The translations under genes were made by a program, and so were the position numbers. Positions 17,954-25,607 of a DNA stretch of 64,000 nt are shown piece after piece. Source of the DNA: Xylophilus ampelinus (lineage in GTDB: Bacteria; Pseudomonadota; Gammaproteobacteria; Burkholderiales; Burkholderiaceae_C); assembly GCF_901875635.1 (NCBI RefSeq), contig NZ_CABFMN010000066.1, positions 1 to 64,000 of the forward strand, written 5' to 3'. Within the stretch, counting starts at the first letter, position 1. Each line of letters begins with the position of its first letter. The notes under the pieces are model-generated. The model saw only the letters and a list, made by a program, of their open reading frames with translations. It made no database searches and had not been told where the DNA came from.

Positions 17954-18399
17954 GTCGGGACACGCAAGGCCGTTTGTGCACGATGAATATAGTCACGAGT
18001 CCAAGGCGGGACCTCCGGCGCGTGCAATGCCCAATCCACCGGTGCCCATAGGGCGTCGAGCTCGTCGACGCCGGGTCGAGGTGGTGGCCTGGAACTGGCG
18101 CGGTGCTTCACTCCCAATACGACGTTGATCACCGGGGCCCCATCGCTTGCAACAAAGAGTGCCGAGCAGATGTAGCGCAGACCAGCTGCTGCCTCGATCC
18201 CCGTTTCCTCAAGCAGCTCTCGCTTGCCCAGCCTCTCGAGTGCATCATTTCCAAGCTCCCCGAGCTCGAGCTTTCCGCCGGGAAGGTCGACGGCGCCCGG
18301 TGCGTGCGTTTCCGTTTTGCTTCGTTTAATGAGCAAAATGTGATCGCCCGAGAACAGGGCGACCTGAACGTTAACGACGAAAGTGTCTTCAAGGATCAT
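17950..18399 (-). CDS. Nudix hydrolase
   Basis: The 149-residue protein starts with the beta-strand FVVNVQVALFSGDHILLIKR and carries a Nudix box from PGGKLELGE to KRELLEETGI. The spacing between the first Glu and the RExxEE helix is 11 residues rather than the usual 7, an insertion of about four. The catalytic REXXEE glutamates are kept. Nudix enzymes split nucleoside diphosphate-X compounds; here it may process a nucleotide intermediate or remove a toxic adenylate. It overlaps the desaturase gene by 11 bases and the methyltransferase by 4, so it is tightly coupled. Confidence 0.85.
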   Translation of the reverse strand: MILEDTFVVNVQVALFSGDHILLIKRSKTETHAPGAVDLPGGKLELGELGNDALERLGKRELLEETGIEAAAGLRYICSALFVASDGAPVINVVLGVKHRASSRPPPRPGVDELDALWAPVDWALHAPEVPPWTRDYIHRAQTALRVPT

Positions 18400-19474
18400 G
18401 GTTTGCGGCGAGGCTAGCGCCGTTCAGGTCGTAGATCGTAGCCGAACCGCACCACGGGAAGAACACGCTATGCCTCACCGGGACCGACGAGTATTTCGGC
18501 CAGGACCGGCATAGGAGCGCGTCGACGTGCGAAAGCGCCTGGTGCGGGACCGTAGGGACCAGTGAATGAGCAAGGTGATAAGTGTCGCCTACGGGGAAGA
18601 TGAAGATTCTCGACAATACACCAGCTATGCCAAGGAAGTACGTTCGCTTCCCATAAGCCAAATCACGTTCGAAACCGCTCGAATCGTCATCGGCTGCGAA
18701 CCAGCAGTGTTCGTTGAGCAGGGAGATCCAGGCAAACCAGGGCAGCCAAAGCACAAGTGCAATTAACAGTACGACGCGGCCTTCCCAGCTGCCGCCCAAA
18801 GTCCAGAGGAGAGCGAAGGCGGCCAGCCGTAATGCTATTTGACGTGACGCAGTTACTTCGAGAATCTCGCGCATCCGCACACCGACGCCCGCCGGGCCAA
18901 GGGGAGCGAACACTAGCTTCACGATGCGGCTGCCTGGGCTCCGGCTGGCTGCGAGCTTTCCTCGCAGATGGTCGAGCGTTGCAAAGACGGGGTCTCGTTC
19001 GCTTCCCACCAAGGGGTGGTGGGCGCCGCAATGCATCTGGCTCCACCGGCGAACGTCGACGAGAAGCAGCGGATACTGGGAAAACAGGTCCGCTAGACCC
19101 TCACCGATTCGGCGGGACTGAGTCAGCGCGCCGTGCGCGGCGAAGTGAGCGAGTTCCTGCAAGGACCTGAACCGCCCAGCGGCCAGGGCCGCTAACAGAG
19201 GAAAGTAGGCAAGCGGCGCGCCTTCGGCAAGCATGCAGCATCCGGCCACCACTAGCCAGTTGCCCCCGAAAGCAGCAACCGCAAGCACGTAAGCGTCGCC
19301 ACGCACGCGCAGCCGTGCCTGTAGAACCCGCAAGCTATCGGCATCCTCCATGGTCCGGAAGAGGCGATGGGTCCAGTCCTGTGCCAGAACCGCACGATAC
19401 CGTCGCGATGGAATTGCTTGGCCGGCCCACAGCAGGAGAGCTCCCGCTAGTAGGACCGTAACACCGTGCATCAT
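18389..19474 (-). CDS. Membrane fatty-acid-desaturase-like di-iron enzyme
   Basis: The 361-residue protein has several membrane helices and three histidine clusters of the desaturase/hydroxylase superfamily: ELAHFAAHG near residue 108, MHCGAHHPL near 148 and YHLAHSLVPTVPH near 298. The HLxH...PxxPH ending is typical of this family. It would bind a di-iron centre and carry out an oxygen-dependent hydroxylation or desaturation. It starts 44 bases after the SpeD-like gene and overlaps the Nudix gene by 11. The substrate could be an acyl chain or a peptide/nucleotide intermediate of the cluster; nothing in the sequence decides this. Confidence 0.75.
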   Translation of the reverse strand: MMHGVTVLLAGALLLWAGQAIPSRRYRAVLAQDWTHRLFRTMEDADSLRVLQARLRVRGDAYVLAVAAFGGNWLVVAGCCMLAEGAPLAYFPLLAALAAGRFRSLQELAHFAAHGALTQSRRIGEGLADLFSQYPLLLVDVRRWSQMHCGAHHPLVGSERDPVFATLDHLRGKLAASRSPGSRIVKLVFAPLGPAGVGVRMREILEVTASRQIALRLAAFALLWTLGGSWEGRVVLLIALVLWLPWFAWISLLNEHCWFAADDDSSGFERDLAYGKRTYFLGIAGVLSRIFIFPVGDTYHLAHSLVPTVPHQALSHVDALLCRSWPKYSSVPVRHSVFFPWCGSATIYDLNGASLAANHDP

Positions 19475-19518
19475 CTTGTGTTCTCAGGATGAATCACACC
19501 GCGGGACACGAGCGACTC

Positions 19519-19791
19519 CTAAGTCTGCGCGGGGATCAAGTGCGACCGAAGGGACCGATAGATGCCGAGCGCACGCTGCGCACCGTTGCGATGCAAGTTG
19601 CAGACGTAGATGTCGAGGGTGACGGTTCCGCACTCTGACCAAGTATGAAGAGCGAGGTCCGATTCGGCCAGTATCACAGCGCCAGTAACCCCGCCGCCTT
19701 CGAACTGATGGAATGCCGATCCGACGATCGTTACCCCGGACGGCTCACATGCAGCCATTGCGAGATCCCGCACTCTCGTCATTGACGCCAT
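19519..19791 (-). CDS. SpeD-like pyruvoyl decarboxylase (AdoMet decarboxylase family), N-terminus interrupted
   Basis: The 90 residues from the first ATG carry the SpeD core: SGVTIVGSAFHQFEGGGVTG, then ILAESDLALHTWSE, then TLDIYVCN. The Glu-Ser self-cleavage site (ESD, usually ESH), the processing His (LHTW) and the catalytic Cys (YVC) are present. The usual His after the Ser is Asp here. A full SpeD has about 20 more N-terminal residues. These exist in the same frame upstream (see 19792-19857) but are separated by a UGA codon. It heads the minus-strand unit. It could supply decarboxylated SAM for aminopropylation, or have changed substrate, as some SpeD paralogues have. Confidence 0.75.
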   Translation of the reverse strand: MASMTRVRDLAMAACEPSGVTIVGSAFHQFEGGGVTGAVILAESDLALHTWSECGTVTLDIYVCNLHRNGAQRALGIYRSLRSHLIPAQT

Positions 19792-19857
19792 CTCCTCGTG
19801 CGCTCAGCGGCAGACATACAGCTCCGCCATGACATGCAGCTCGATCCCTTTGTCCAA
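19792..19857 (-). other. Upstream in-frame N-terminus of the SpeD-like gene, with UGA at 19804-19806
   Basis: Reading from a TTG at 19857 the frame gives L-D-K-G-I-E-L-H-V-M-A-E-L-Y-V-C-R, then UGA, then A-H-E-E followed by the ATG at 19791. The TTG has an AAGGGAGAG ribosome site six bases before it. GIELHVMAELYVC matches the first beta strand of SpeD proteins (G-x-H-x-x-A-E-x-Y-x-C). With this part the protein would be 112 residues, the normal SpeD length. The UGA is a nonsense mutation, a recoded codon or a sequencing error. Confidence 0.65.
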
Positions 19858-19916
19858 CTTGCACTCTCCCTTGTGCCGTGGCGCTCATCCCTTACTGCAG
19901 GGATCGGAGGTATTCA

Positions 19917-19945
19917 TTGACAGCTATCTTGGCGCATGGTATTTT
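19917..19945 (+). promoter_or_regulatory. Sigma-70-type promoter for the peptide/protease genes
   Basis: A perfect -35 hexamer TTGACA (19917-19922) is followed after exactly 17 bases by TATTTT (19940-19945). It lies 31 bases before the ATG of the 60-residue peptide, in the 119-base region between the divergent SpeD-like and peptide genes. Confidence 0.65.
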
Positions 19946-19976
19946 AACTGCGTCTAATCGACAAGGGGCAGGCATC

Positions 19977-20159
19977 ATGGATCAGGATGTGCTTGAGAAA
20001 ATTGCCGCGTTGCAACAGGCTCGAGCCGATCGCGCCAAAGCAGTGGCAGAGGTGGTTCGTATCAAGGGCGATATCGTGAGATCCTTGGGAGACCTTTCTG
20101 CTATGGACAAGGACAAATTGTCCAAGCTCGCAGCCATTGGGCAACACCTCTGCTGGTGA
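19977..20159 (+). CDS. 60-residue peptide, candidate precursor or partner of the caspase-like protease
   Basis: The small helical, charged protein begins MDQDVLEKIAALQQARADRA, has a mid-region KGDIVRSLGDLSAMDKDKL and ends AAIGQHLCW with Cys-Trp at the very C-terminus. It has a good ribosome site (AAGGGGCAGG) and a strong promoter. Its TGA stop overlaps the GTG start of the protease gene (GTGA), so the two are translated together. Leader-like helix plus a short distinct C-terminus is typical of RiPP precursors and of peptide substrates for amino acid addition. I do not recognise a known family. The start at 19977 is preferred over a longer frame to 19878, which crosses the promoter. Confidence 0.65.
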   Translation: MDQDVLEKIAALQQARADRAKAVAEVVRIKGDIVRSLGDLSAMDKDKLSKLAAIGQHLCW

Positions 20160-22189
20160 CCGGGGGCCAAGGGTCCGACCGCATTCAAGCAGATCATAAT
20201 TCGCCGGTGTTCCGAGCCGTCGGTGAGTTCCCGGCCGGCGTTGCGCAGGCGATCGTGGCGGAGTTAGGCGAAGTACCTGCGGACTTTTTCAAGACGTCGG
20301 CCCTTGGTCCGGGTGTTCGATCGCTCTGTCTTCTTATTGGAGTCGCTCCAACTGACACGCTGGTTCTAGCCGTGCAGCAGCTGCGCTTGCAGGGGTGTCG
20401 ATTCGGGCTGATTCCATGTTCTTCGCCGGATGCGGCGCGAAACTGGCTGCGAAAGGCGCTTGAACTTGACCCTGAATTGCAGATCGATCCGTGCAGGGTT
20501 GTTCTAAGCAGCCTTAACGGTCCGGGTCCGTTCGCTCCCCCGACTTACTTGAAGGGGCAGCACGCATCCCTTGAACGTGTCTTATCAGCCGACCTCTTGC
20601 TGGTTTCAGGGCACTCCAATCAGGTAGACGGCGCCCTCGGTTCCGGCATGGTAGCCTGTTCACGATTTGCGCCGGGTGAGGGATCTGAAGGCAGCGACTT
20701 CCCTTGCCGCCACGGTCATGGTTGCTTTCGCCAACTTGACCAAAACCTGCCGCTGGAACACGAAGCGAATTTGCTGGACCTCGCTAGGCTCAACGCGCAA
20801 ATCAGCGTGTTCATCGGCTGCAACATGCTGTTCGGCCATGGATCATGGTTCCACGGAGAAGCAACGCTGATAGATAGGTTGAGCCGCTCCCGTGTGCGCG
20901 CGGCAATCGCAACCATCGGTGTTGCCACCTACTCGCCCGATGTGGAAGCGTTGGTTCTCTACGGTTTGTCCGCAGGCATGACACTCGGCGAGGTTTGCGA
21001 TCTCCTCAACGGGCATTTCGCCTCCAGAGTTTCGTCCGTGGGCCTGCCTCGCGGCGTCGGCCCTATGTTTGTCATCGGCGATCACCGTGTTCGTGTTCGT
21101 GGACTATCGTTCGCCGAACCCTCAGTCTCACAAGGGCAGAGGGGGGAAATCGCGATCAGCTGTCCCGACGCTTCGCACGCGCTCGGATGGATGCGGGCTG
21201 TATCGCCGCCCCGTCCGCTCGCCCCCGGACAGAGCCTCGAAGTCACGTCGAGCGCCCCTTGGATGTGGAGCACCTACGTGACGGCGTCGAACACTGTCCT
21301 CGTCTGGCTCTTCGACGCATGCAGTGCACCTCACACAGTGGACATCCGGTGGTCGCCAAGCCGATTCGAGTTGGAGCGGCGGCAATTGGTCGAGTTAGAT
21401 CATTGGACGGAGGTGTGCACCGCTCTCGCTGAGTGCGTGCGTGGTAAGGGTGGAAACGCCAAGCCGTTTGATGACGTTGCATTGCTGCACCGCCAGCTGA
21501 GTGCCGATCTCGAGAAGGTCCTGATCCAGAGGGCTGCTGCGCGATTTGAAGTCATCATCCGCGACGTCGACGCCCTGGTGGACATGGAACACCTTGTCGG
21601 CGACCTGCGGGAGGCCGATCAAATACGAGTGGCCGCAGTGGCATCCCACGTCAATCTCATTGGCACGCGCCTGTTTCACCTTTGGCAAAGTAAATGGCAG
21701 GTGACACAGGTTGATTGCCAGACAGGCGACCGTTGCTCCTGCGGCGGTGCCTTGTTCTCCTCGCTGTTCGAGGGTGTGTTAGATGAACGGCGGCGCGAAA
21801 TCCTTTCGTGCCCTTCGTGCGGCCCGGTCCACGAAGGGCCCGCGGCCGCCGGGTGGCCAGCTTCGCGGCCACTGCATGCGTCCCTGGAGACGCCGGTCGC
21901 CGTCGCGGGCTCCCTGTTGACTTGGTCGGTACGAAATTGCGCCTCGAAATCCGCGCATCTGGCCTTGGCCTTGCAGGATTGGTATCGCTCGGCTTCCATC
22001 ACTACTGATGCGATCGAGCTCGCACCAGGCGAATGCCGCAGGATTAGCCTTGAGCTTCCGGCGACATTGCATCCAGGAGCCTATCCGGCTGCCGTCGTCG
22101 CGTCATTTGGCGGGGAGTTGTCGCTGCGCAGACAGATGTGCAACGTCAGTCGCAGGCCCGCCGTTCTACGGCGCCTTCCAGCAGACTGA
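20156..22189 (+). CDS. Caspase-like (CHAT/gingipain-type) cysteine protease with zinc ribbon
   Basis: The 677-residue protein starts with GTG. Residues 50-330 look like a caspase-fold protease: DLLLVSGHSNQVDGALGSG with His153 and AQISVFIGCNMLFGHGSW with Cys222, spaced as in CHAT and clostripain enzymes. The middle (about 330-520) is of unknown fold. A four-Cys zinc ribbon follows (CSCGG at 527-531 and CPSCG at 552-556), and the end is an Ig-like beta domain of about 100 residues. It is coupled to the 60-residue peptide by a GTGA overlap, so that peptide is the obvious candidate substrate. The 3' end overlaps the convergent MccF-like gene by 44 bases. Confidence 0.7.
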   Translation: MTGGQGSDRIQADHNSPVFRAVGEFPAGVAQAIVAELGEVPADFFKTSALGPGVRSLCLLIGVAPTDTLVLAVQQLRLQGCRFGLIPCSSPDAARNWLRKALELDPELQIDPCRVVLSSLNGPGPFAPPTYLKGQHASLERVLSADLLLVSGHSNQVDGALGSGMVACSRFAPGEGSEGSDFPCRHGHGCFRQLDQNLPLEHEANLLDLARLNAQISVFIGCNMLFGHGSWFHGEATLIDRLSRSRVRAAIATIGVATYSPDVEALVLYGLSAGMTLGEVCDLLNGHFASRVSSVGLPRGVGPMFVIGDHRVRVRGLSFAEPSVSQGQRGEIAISCPDASHALGWMRAVSPPRPLAPGQSLEVTSSAPWMWSTYVTASNTVLVWLFDACSAPHTVDIRWSPSRFELERRQLVELDHWTEVCTALAECVRGKGGNAKPFDDVALLHRQLSADLEKVLIQRAAARFEVIIRDVDALVDMEHLVGDLREADQIRVAAVASHVNLIGTRLFHLWQSKWQVTQVDCQTGDRCSCGGALFSSLFEGVLDERRREILSCPSCGPVHEGPAAAGWPASRPLHASLETPVAVAGSLLTWSVRNCASKSAHLALALQDWYRSASITTDAIELAPGECRRISLELPATLHPGAYPAAVVASFGGELSLRRQMCNVSRRPAVLRRLPAD

Positions 22190-23174
22190 GTCTTGCCTGC
22201 GGCTCCGTGCAGTCGAGCCGCGCATGCACCCCCAACGGAAGTGTGAGCTGAGGGTCGGTGTGGCCGAAGTTGAATCCTTGGCCAATGGGACATCGAATCC
22301 CCTCGAACACGTCCATCAGGATGTCTGAGAGGCGACGTTTGCCTCCTGTGCAAGCGGAGGGAAGTTGCCCAAAGACGATCCCCGCGACGCCGTCGAACAT
22401 CCCCTTCGCGTACATGGCGAACAGCTTTCGTTCGAAAGCGGCTGGCGTGGAGCCGTCGGACTCCTCTATGCCCACGATCGCTCCTTCCATACTCGGCAGG
22501 TGATGGGTGCCGTGGAGCGACAACCACACGTCGAGATTTGCACACATCAACACGCCTTCGGCAATCCCGCCGCGAAAGGTCCGTGGCCCCGCGTGCTTTA
22601 CGTAAACGCGGGCGCGCACATCGCTGACATCCCATTCGAGAAACTCGTCGGTGGTCAATGCGGCGAAAGGAAGCTCTCCTGCCGGATACGGGCTGAAGAG
22701 AACCTTCTGAAATTGTCGCCATGTGAACGTGTCGACGCCGCAAGGCTCACCGAACTGGGGGAGTGCTGCAGGTCCGTGGAAGACCACGCATCCAGTGTGC
22801 GCATAAAGGGCCAAGAGCAGGGCCGTAAAGTCGCTATAGCCGACAACGGCTTTGGGACTCCGGCTGAAGAGCCCGTAGTCGATCAGGTCGAGTATCGCGT
22901 TGGTGTTCTCTCCTCCGACGCAGGACATGATGCAGCCGATACGCGGATTCGCTACAAGGCCGTTGAAAGCGGCGGCACGCTCTCGGGCCGTGCCGGCCAG
23001 ATAATCGATGCCGGTCGCCGTCGAGTTGCCTTGATCAACCTCTAGCCCCGCCGCCTTGAGGTTTGCAATAGACCGCTGCAGCCTGCGAGGACATGCTGCG
23101 GCGTCGGGCGCGGAAAGGGCTACAAGGCCGACTGTCGAGCCCCTGTGAAGCAACACAGGCTTCAGCGTGATCAT
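22146..23174 (-). CDS. MccF-like LD-carboxypeptidase (family S66)
   Basis: The 342-residue protein fits peptidase family S66. It has IMSCVGGENTNAILDLIDY near residue 85, the nucleophile segment VVGYSDFTALL with Ser114, the acidic segment IVGIEESDGSTP and a late His in GFNFGHTDPQLTLPLG. MccF members cut the bond between a C-terminal Asp and AMP in microcin C and so give self-immunity; other S66 enzymes recycle murein. The MccF reading is favoured by the synthetase-like gene nearby and the APH gene just upstream. ATG 23174 was chosen because it overlaps the APH stop (ATGA) and begins with a normal S66 N-terminus. The cleavage target is inferred. Confidence 0.75.
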   Translation of the reverse strand: MITLKPVLLHRGSTVGLVALSAPDAAACPRRLQRSIANLKAAGLEVDQGNSTATGIDYLAGTARERAAAFNGLVANPRIGCIMSCVGGENTNAILDLIDYGLFSRSPKAVVGYSDFTALLLALYAHTGCVVFHGPAALPQFGEPCGVDTFTWRQFQKVLFSPYPAGELPFAALTTDEFLEWDVSDVRARVYVKHAGPRTFRGGIAEGVLMCANLDVWLSLHGTHHLPSMEGAIVGIEESDGSTPAAFERKLFAMYAKGMFDGVAGIVFGQLPSACTGGKRRLSDILMDVFEGIRCPIGQGFNFGHTDPQLTLPLGVHARLDCTEPQARLSLLEGAVERRACD

Positions 23175-24190
23175 CGGGGGGTGCGAAGATTCGGCGGCTC
23201 TACCGCAATGCCGAACGTCGCTCGCAGACTTTCCAGCCATCCGGGCAATGCCGCCGCGACTGCGGTCCAGCTGAAGTCGGCGCGGACCAGTCCAAGGCAC
23301 ATCATTTCCAGCCACACCAGAAGGACCTCCTGTCCAAGCAGGACATCGAGCCCTGTGTCTTCCGATCCGAAATAGCCGGAGTGGACGAGGCGCACCCGGT
23401 CATTGCGGATGGTGGATGACACGACGCCGCTCATTGTGGATGACTGAGCTTTGTATCGAAGGCAGCAAGTAGACACCATCAGCGTTGCGACATCGCGCAA
23501 GACCGAGCCACGGCGAAGGTCGTCGAAATCGAAAATGCCCGCTACCGTACCGTCGCCGCCAAACAGGAAGTTGGGGATGGTCGGGTCGCCGTGAACAAGC
23601 TGCATGCGCTCTGGCTCGGGGGTCTCCATGCGTTGCGCCAGATCAGCAAAACTGTCCAGCAAGTACAGTTCGCCGGACTCGTGCGCCGACCGGCGTGCCA
23701 ACTCGATGAAGAACCGCGCGAAGTCCGCAGACGACCTGTATTCATGATGGACATCGGGCAGTCGCGCGAGTGCAACATGTAGTTCACGCAGGCTTTGTGC
23801 TGCTTCGCGCGTTTCGGTTGGGAGTCCTGTGTACGGCTTACCCGCGCGATGGCGGGATACCCAGAACCAGCGCGCGTCGAGCTGCGTCAGCAGGAAGCCA
23901 TCGCGATTGGGTAGCGGAGCTACCACGGCGGGGCAGGTCCACGCGAGTTCGTGAAGGGTCGCGATCCGGGCCTCGTAGACGGAAGGAGAGTCGATGTACC
24001 GCGGCATGAACTTCACGACGAAGGCTTCTCCACCCGAGGTAATCAGCAACTTGGGGCTCGTAGTTGATTTCGGCAGGACGACACCTGCATTGACCGACGC
24101 ATCCAGACCATAGTGCACGTCCAGCAAGGTTCGCAACTCACCAAGGTTGATTCCGCTCTGGGCATTGCCCGGCTCCAAAGGCCCACGCAT
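23171..24190 (-). CDS. APH-type phosphotransferase (aminoglycoside/choline kinase-like)
   Basis: The 339-residue protein has the kinase-like APH fold: AFVVKF with Lys60, the catalytic loop LVHGDPTIPNFLF with His200, Asp202 and Asn207, and the metal site IFDFDDL at 219-224. Such enzymes phosphorylate small molecules, often antibiotics, or biosynthetic intermediates. It is co-transcribed with the MccF-like gene through an ATGA overlap. The pair would suit self-protection of a producer by two routes, phosphorylation and amide cleavage. A biosynthetic role is equally possible. Confidence 0.8.
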   Translation of the reverse strand: MRGPLEPGNAQSGINLGELRTLLDVHYGLDASVNAGVVLPKSTTSPKLLITSGGEAFVVKFMPRYIDSPSVYEARIATLHELAWTCPAVVAPLPNRDGFLLTQLDARWFWVSRHRAGKPYTGLPTETREAAQSLRELHVALARLPDVHHEYRSSADFARFFIELARRSAHESGELYLLDSFADLAQRMETPEPERMQLVHGDPTIPNFLFGGDGTVAGIFDFDDLRRGSVLRDVATLMVSTCCLRYKAQSSTMSGVVSSTIRNDRVRLVHSGYFGSEDTGLDVLLGQEVLLVWLEMMCLGLVRADFSWTAVAAALPGWLESLRATFGIAVEPPNLRTPR

Positions 24191-24795
24191 CGCTATTCCC
24201 TCCGATGGTCACATAGCTCGCGGGTCATGGCCGCGGTGCGACAAACTCGACTTCACGTCGAACGAGCGGATTTCAGTCCTTTTGTCCTTGGGGCTGATGC
24301 ATACGGCTTCGCCGTCGTATGCAAGATGAGTTTCATGACTGTAGTCGAATCGGCGTGAAGAACCAAGAACCAACTCAGCTAGCTGCGACGTCTCACGGTG
24401 CGTATTCCCGCATCTTGGATTGGCAATATCTGGCATCCTCACCTTCGCTAGCGATAGCCATTCAGCTCTACAGGACCGGCCATGAGGTTGTCTTGCTTCA
24501 ACAGGGCGAAGGAGTGGCTGCGTGCCACCTCGTGGAGGAAGATCCAGCGGCATTCGACGTGGAATGCAAGTCGGCCAGTCGCTGCATCCAATAAGGCGGG
24601 TAACCCACTATAAGCAGGCATTTACGTGGGCTTCGAACGAAGGCGGGCTTCCAGACTGAGAGCAGCCGATCGTCCAATCGACGCTGTATGACCGCTGCTG
24701 AGCAGAGCGGACAGCCAAGCTCTGCCACAGGCCGGCCTCGAAAGTCGAGACCTGACATGAGCAGCGTGGTCAGTCATGGACAGGCGCATCGAGAA
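24191..24795. other. Gene-free stretch
   Basis: About 600 bases between the APH gene and the IS66 insertion. Several short frames exist on both strands, but none has a recognisable motif, ribosome site or steady composition. It contains the upstream region of the MccF/APH unit and ends at the IS66 target duplication. Confidence 0.5.
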
Positions 24796-24853
24796 GGCGG
24801 GTCGTAAGCGTCCGGCCAACCCACCCTTGAGCGCGGCGCGGTAAGCGGCAAGG

Positions 24854-24887
24854 ATGGTGTCCATCTACGGAGTTAGGTGGACACCAT
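24854..24887 (+). promoter_or_regulatory. tnpA: Inverted repeat covering the tnpA start codon
   Basis: ATGGTGTCCA (24854-24863) and TGGACACCAT (24878-24887) are perfect complements separated by 14 bases. The second arm includes the first two bases of the tnpA ATG. In a transcript that enters from outside, this stem would hide the start codon, a known way for insertion sequences to limit transposition. Confidence 0.5.
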
Positions 24888-25218
24888 GAAGGATTGGCGC
24901 AAGGAGCCACGGCGGCGGCACAGCGCGGAGCTGAAGGCGCAGGTGCTTGCCGAGTGCGCTGAGGCAGGAGCCTCGGTGGCAGCTGTGGCTCTGGCGCATG
25001 GGCTGAACGCGAACGTGGTGCACAAGTGGCGCCGCCAAGGAGCCGCGAAGCCCACGTTGCCGGTGACGACGTTCGTTCCGGCGACCATGCCGGCCGCGCC
25101 AGAGTCGCCCGCGATCATCCGCATCGAGCTGCGCCGGGGCGCGACGACGGTGAGCGTCGCTTGGCCGGCGACGTCGGGCGCCGAGTGCGCAGCGTGGCTG
25201 CGTGAGCTGCTGAGGTGA
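24886..25218 (+). CDS. tnpA: IS66 TnpA accessory protein
   Basis: The 110-residue basic DNA-binding protein has an HTH: HSAELKAQVLAECAEAGASV, then AAVALAHGLNANVVHKWRR. The C-terminal part is beta-rich (IIRIELRRGATTVSVAW). It is required with TnpB for transposition of IS66-type elements. The ATG at 24886 is the likely start; a GTG at 24877 is in frame. It overlaps tnpB by 4 bases. Confidence 0.9.
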   Translation: MKDWRKEPRRRHSAELKAQVLAECAEAGASVAAVALAHGLNANVVHKWRRQGAAKPTLPVTTFVPATMPAAPESPAIIRIELRRGATTVSVAWPATSGAECAAWLRELLR

Positions 25219-25541
25219 TCCGCATCGACGCGATCTGGCTGGCCGTGCCGCCGGTGGACATGCGCGCGGGCGGCGACACGCTGCTGGCGCAGGTCGTCGC
25301 GGTGTTCGGCGCAGCGCAGCCGCACCACGCTTACTGCTTCGCCAACCGCCGCGCCACGCGGCTGAAGGTAGTGGTGCACGACGGCATCGGCATCTGGCTG
25401 GCCGCGCGCCGGCTGCACCAGGGCGGCTTCGTCTGGCCCACTGCGGGCTCCAGGGCCGCGCAGCTCACCCGTGCCCAGCTCGACGCGCTCGCGCTCGGAC
25501 TGCCGTGGCAGCGCCTGACTGAAGCCATCACGGTGCTGTAG
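25215..25541 (+). CDS. tnpB: IS66 TnpB accessory protein (Orf2)
   Basis: The 108-residue protein is typical of IS66 Orf2: AIWLAVPPVDMRAGGDTLLA near the start, then AYCFANRRATRLKVVVHDG and GIWLAARRLHQGGFVWP. It starts with a GTG overlapping the tnpA stop. The family is highly conserved and essential for IS66 movement, but its biochemical activity is not established. Confidence 0.95.
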   Translation: MIRIDAIWLAVPPVDMRAGGDTLLAQVVAVFGAAQPHHAYCFANRRATRLKVVVHDGIGIWLAARRLHQGGFVWPTAGSRAAQLTRAQLDALALGLPWQRLTEAITVL

Positions 25542-25607
25542 CGCGCACGCGCAATTGCCGAATGCGCGCATGGCGCGCGTGGTCACGATGCGGCACAGTG
25601 GCAACTC

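Noticed and set aside
16113..24190. Direct assignment as a microcin C cluster
   Set aside because: No MccB/ThiF-type nucleotidyltransferase, no heptapeptide-type mccA and no MccC exporter are present; only the MccF-like immunity logic is shared.
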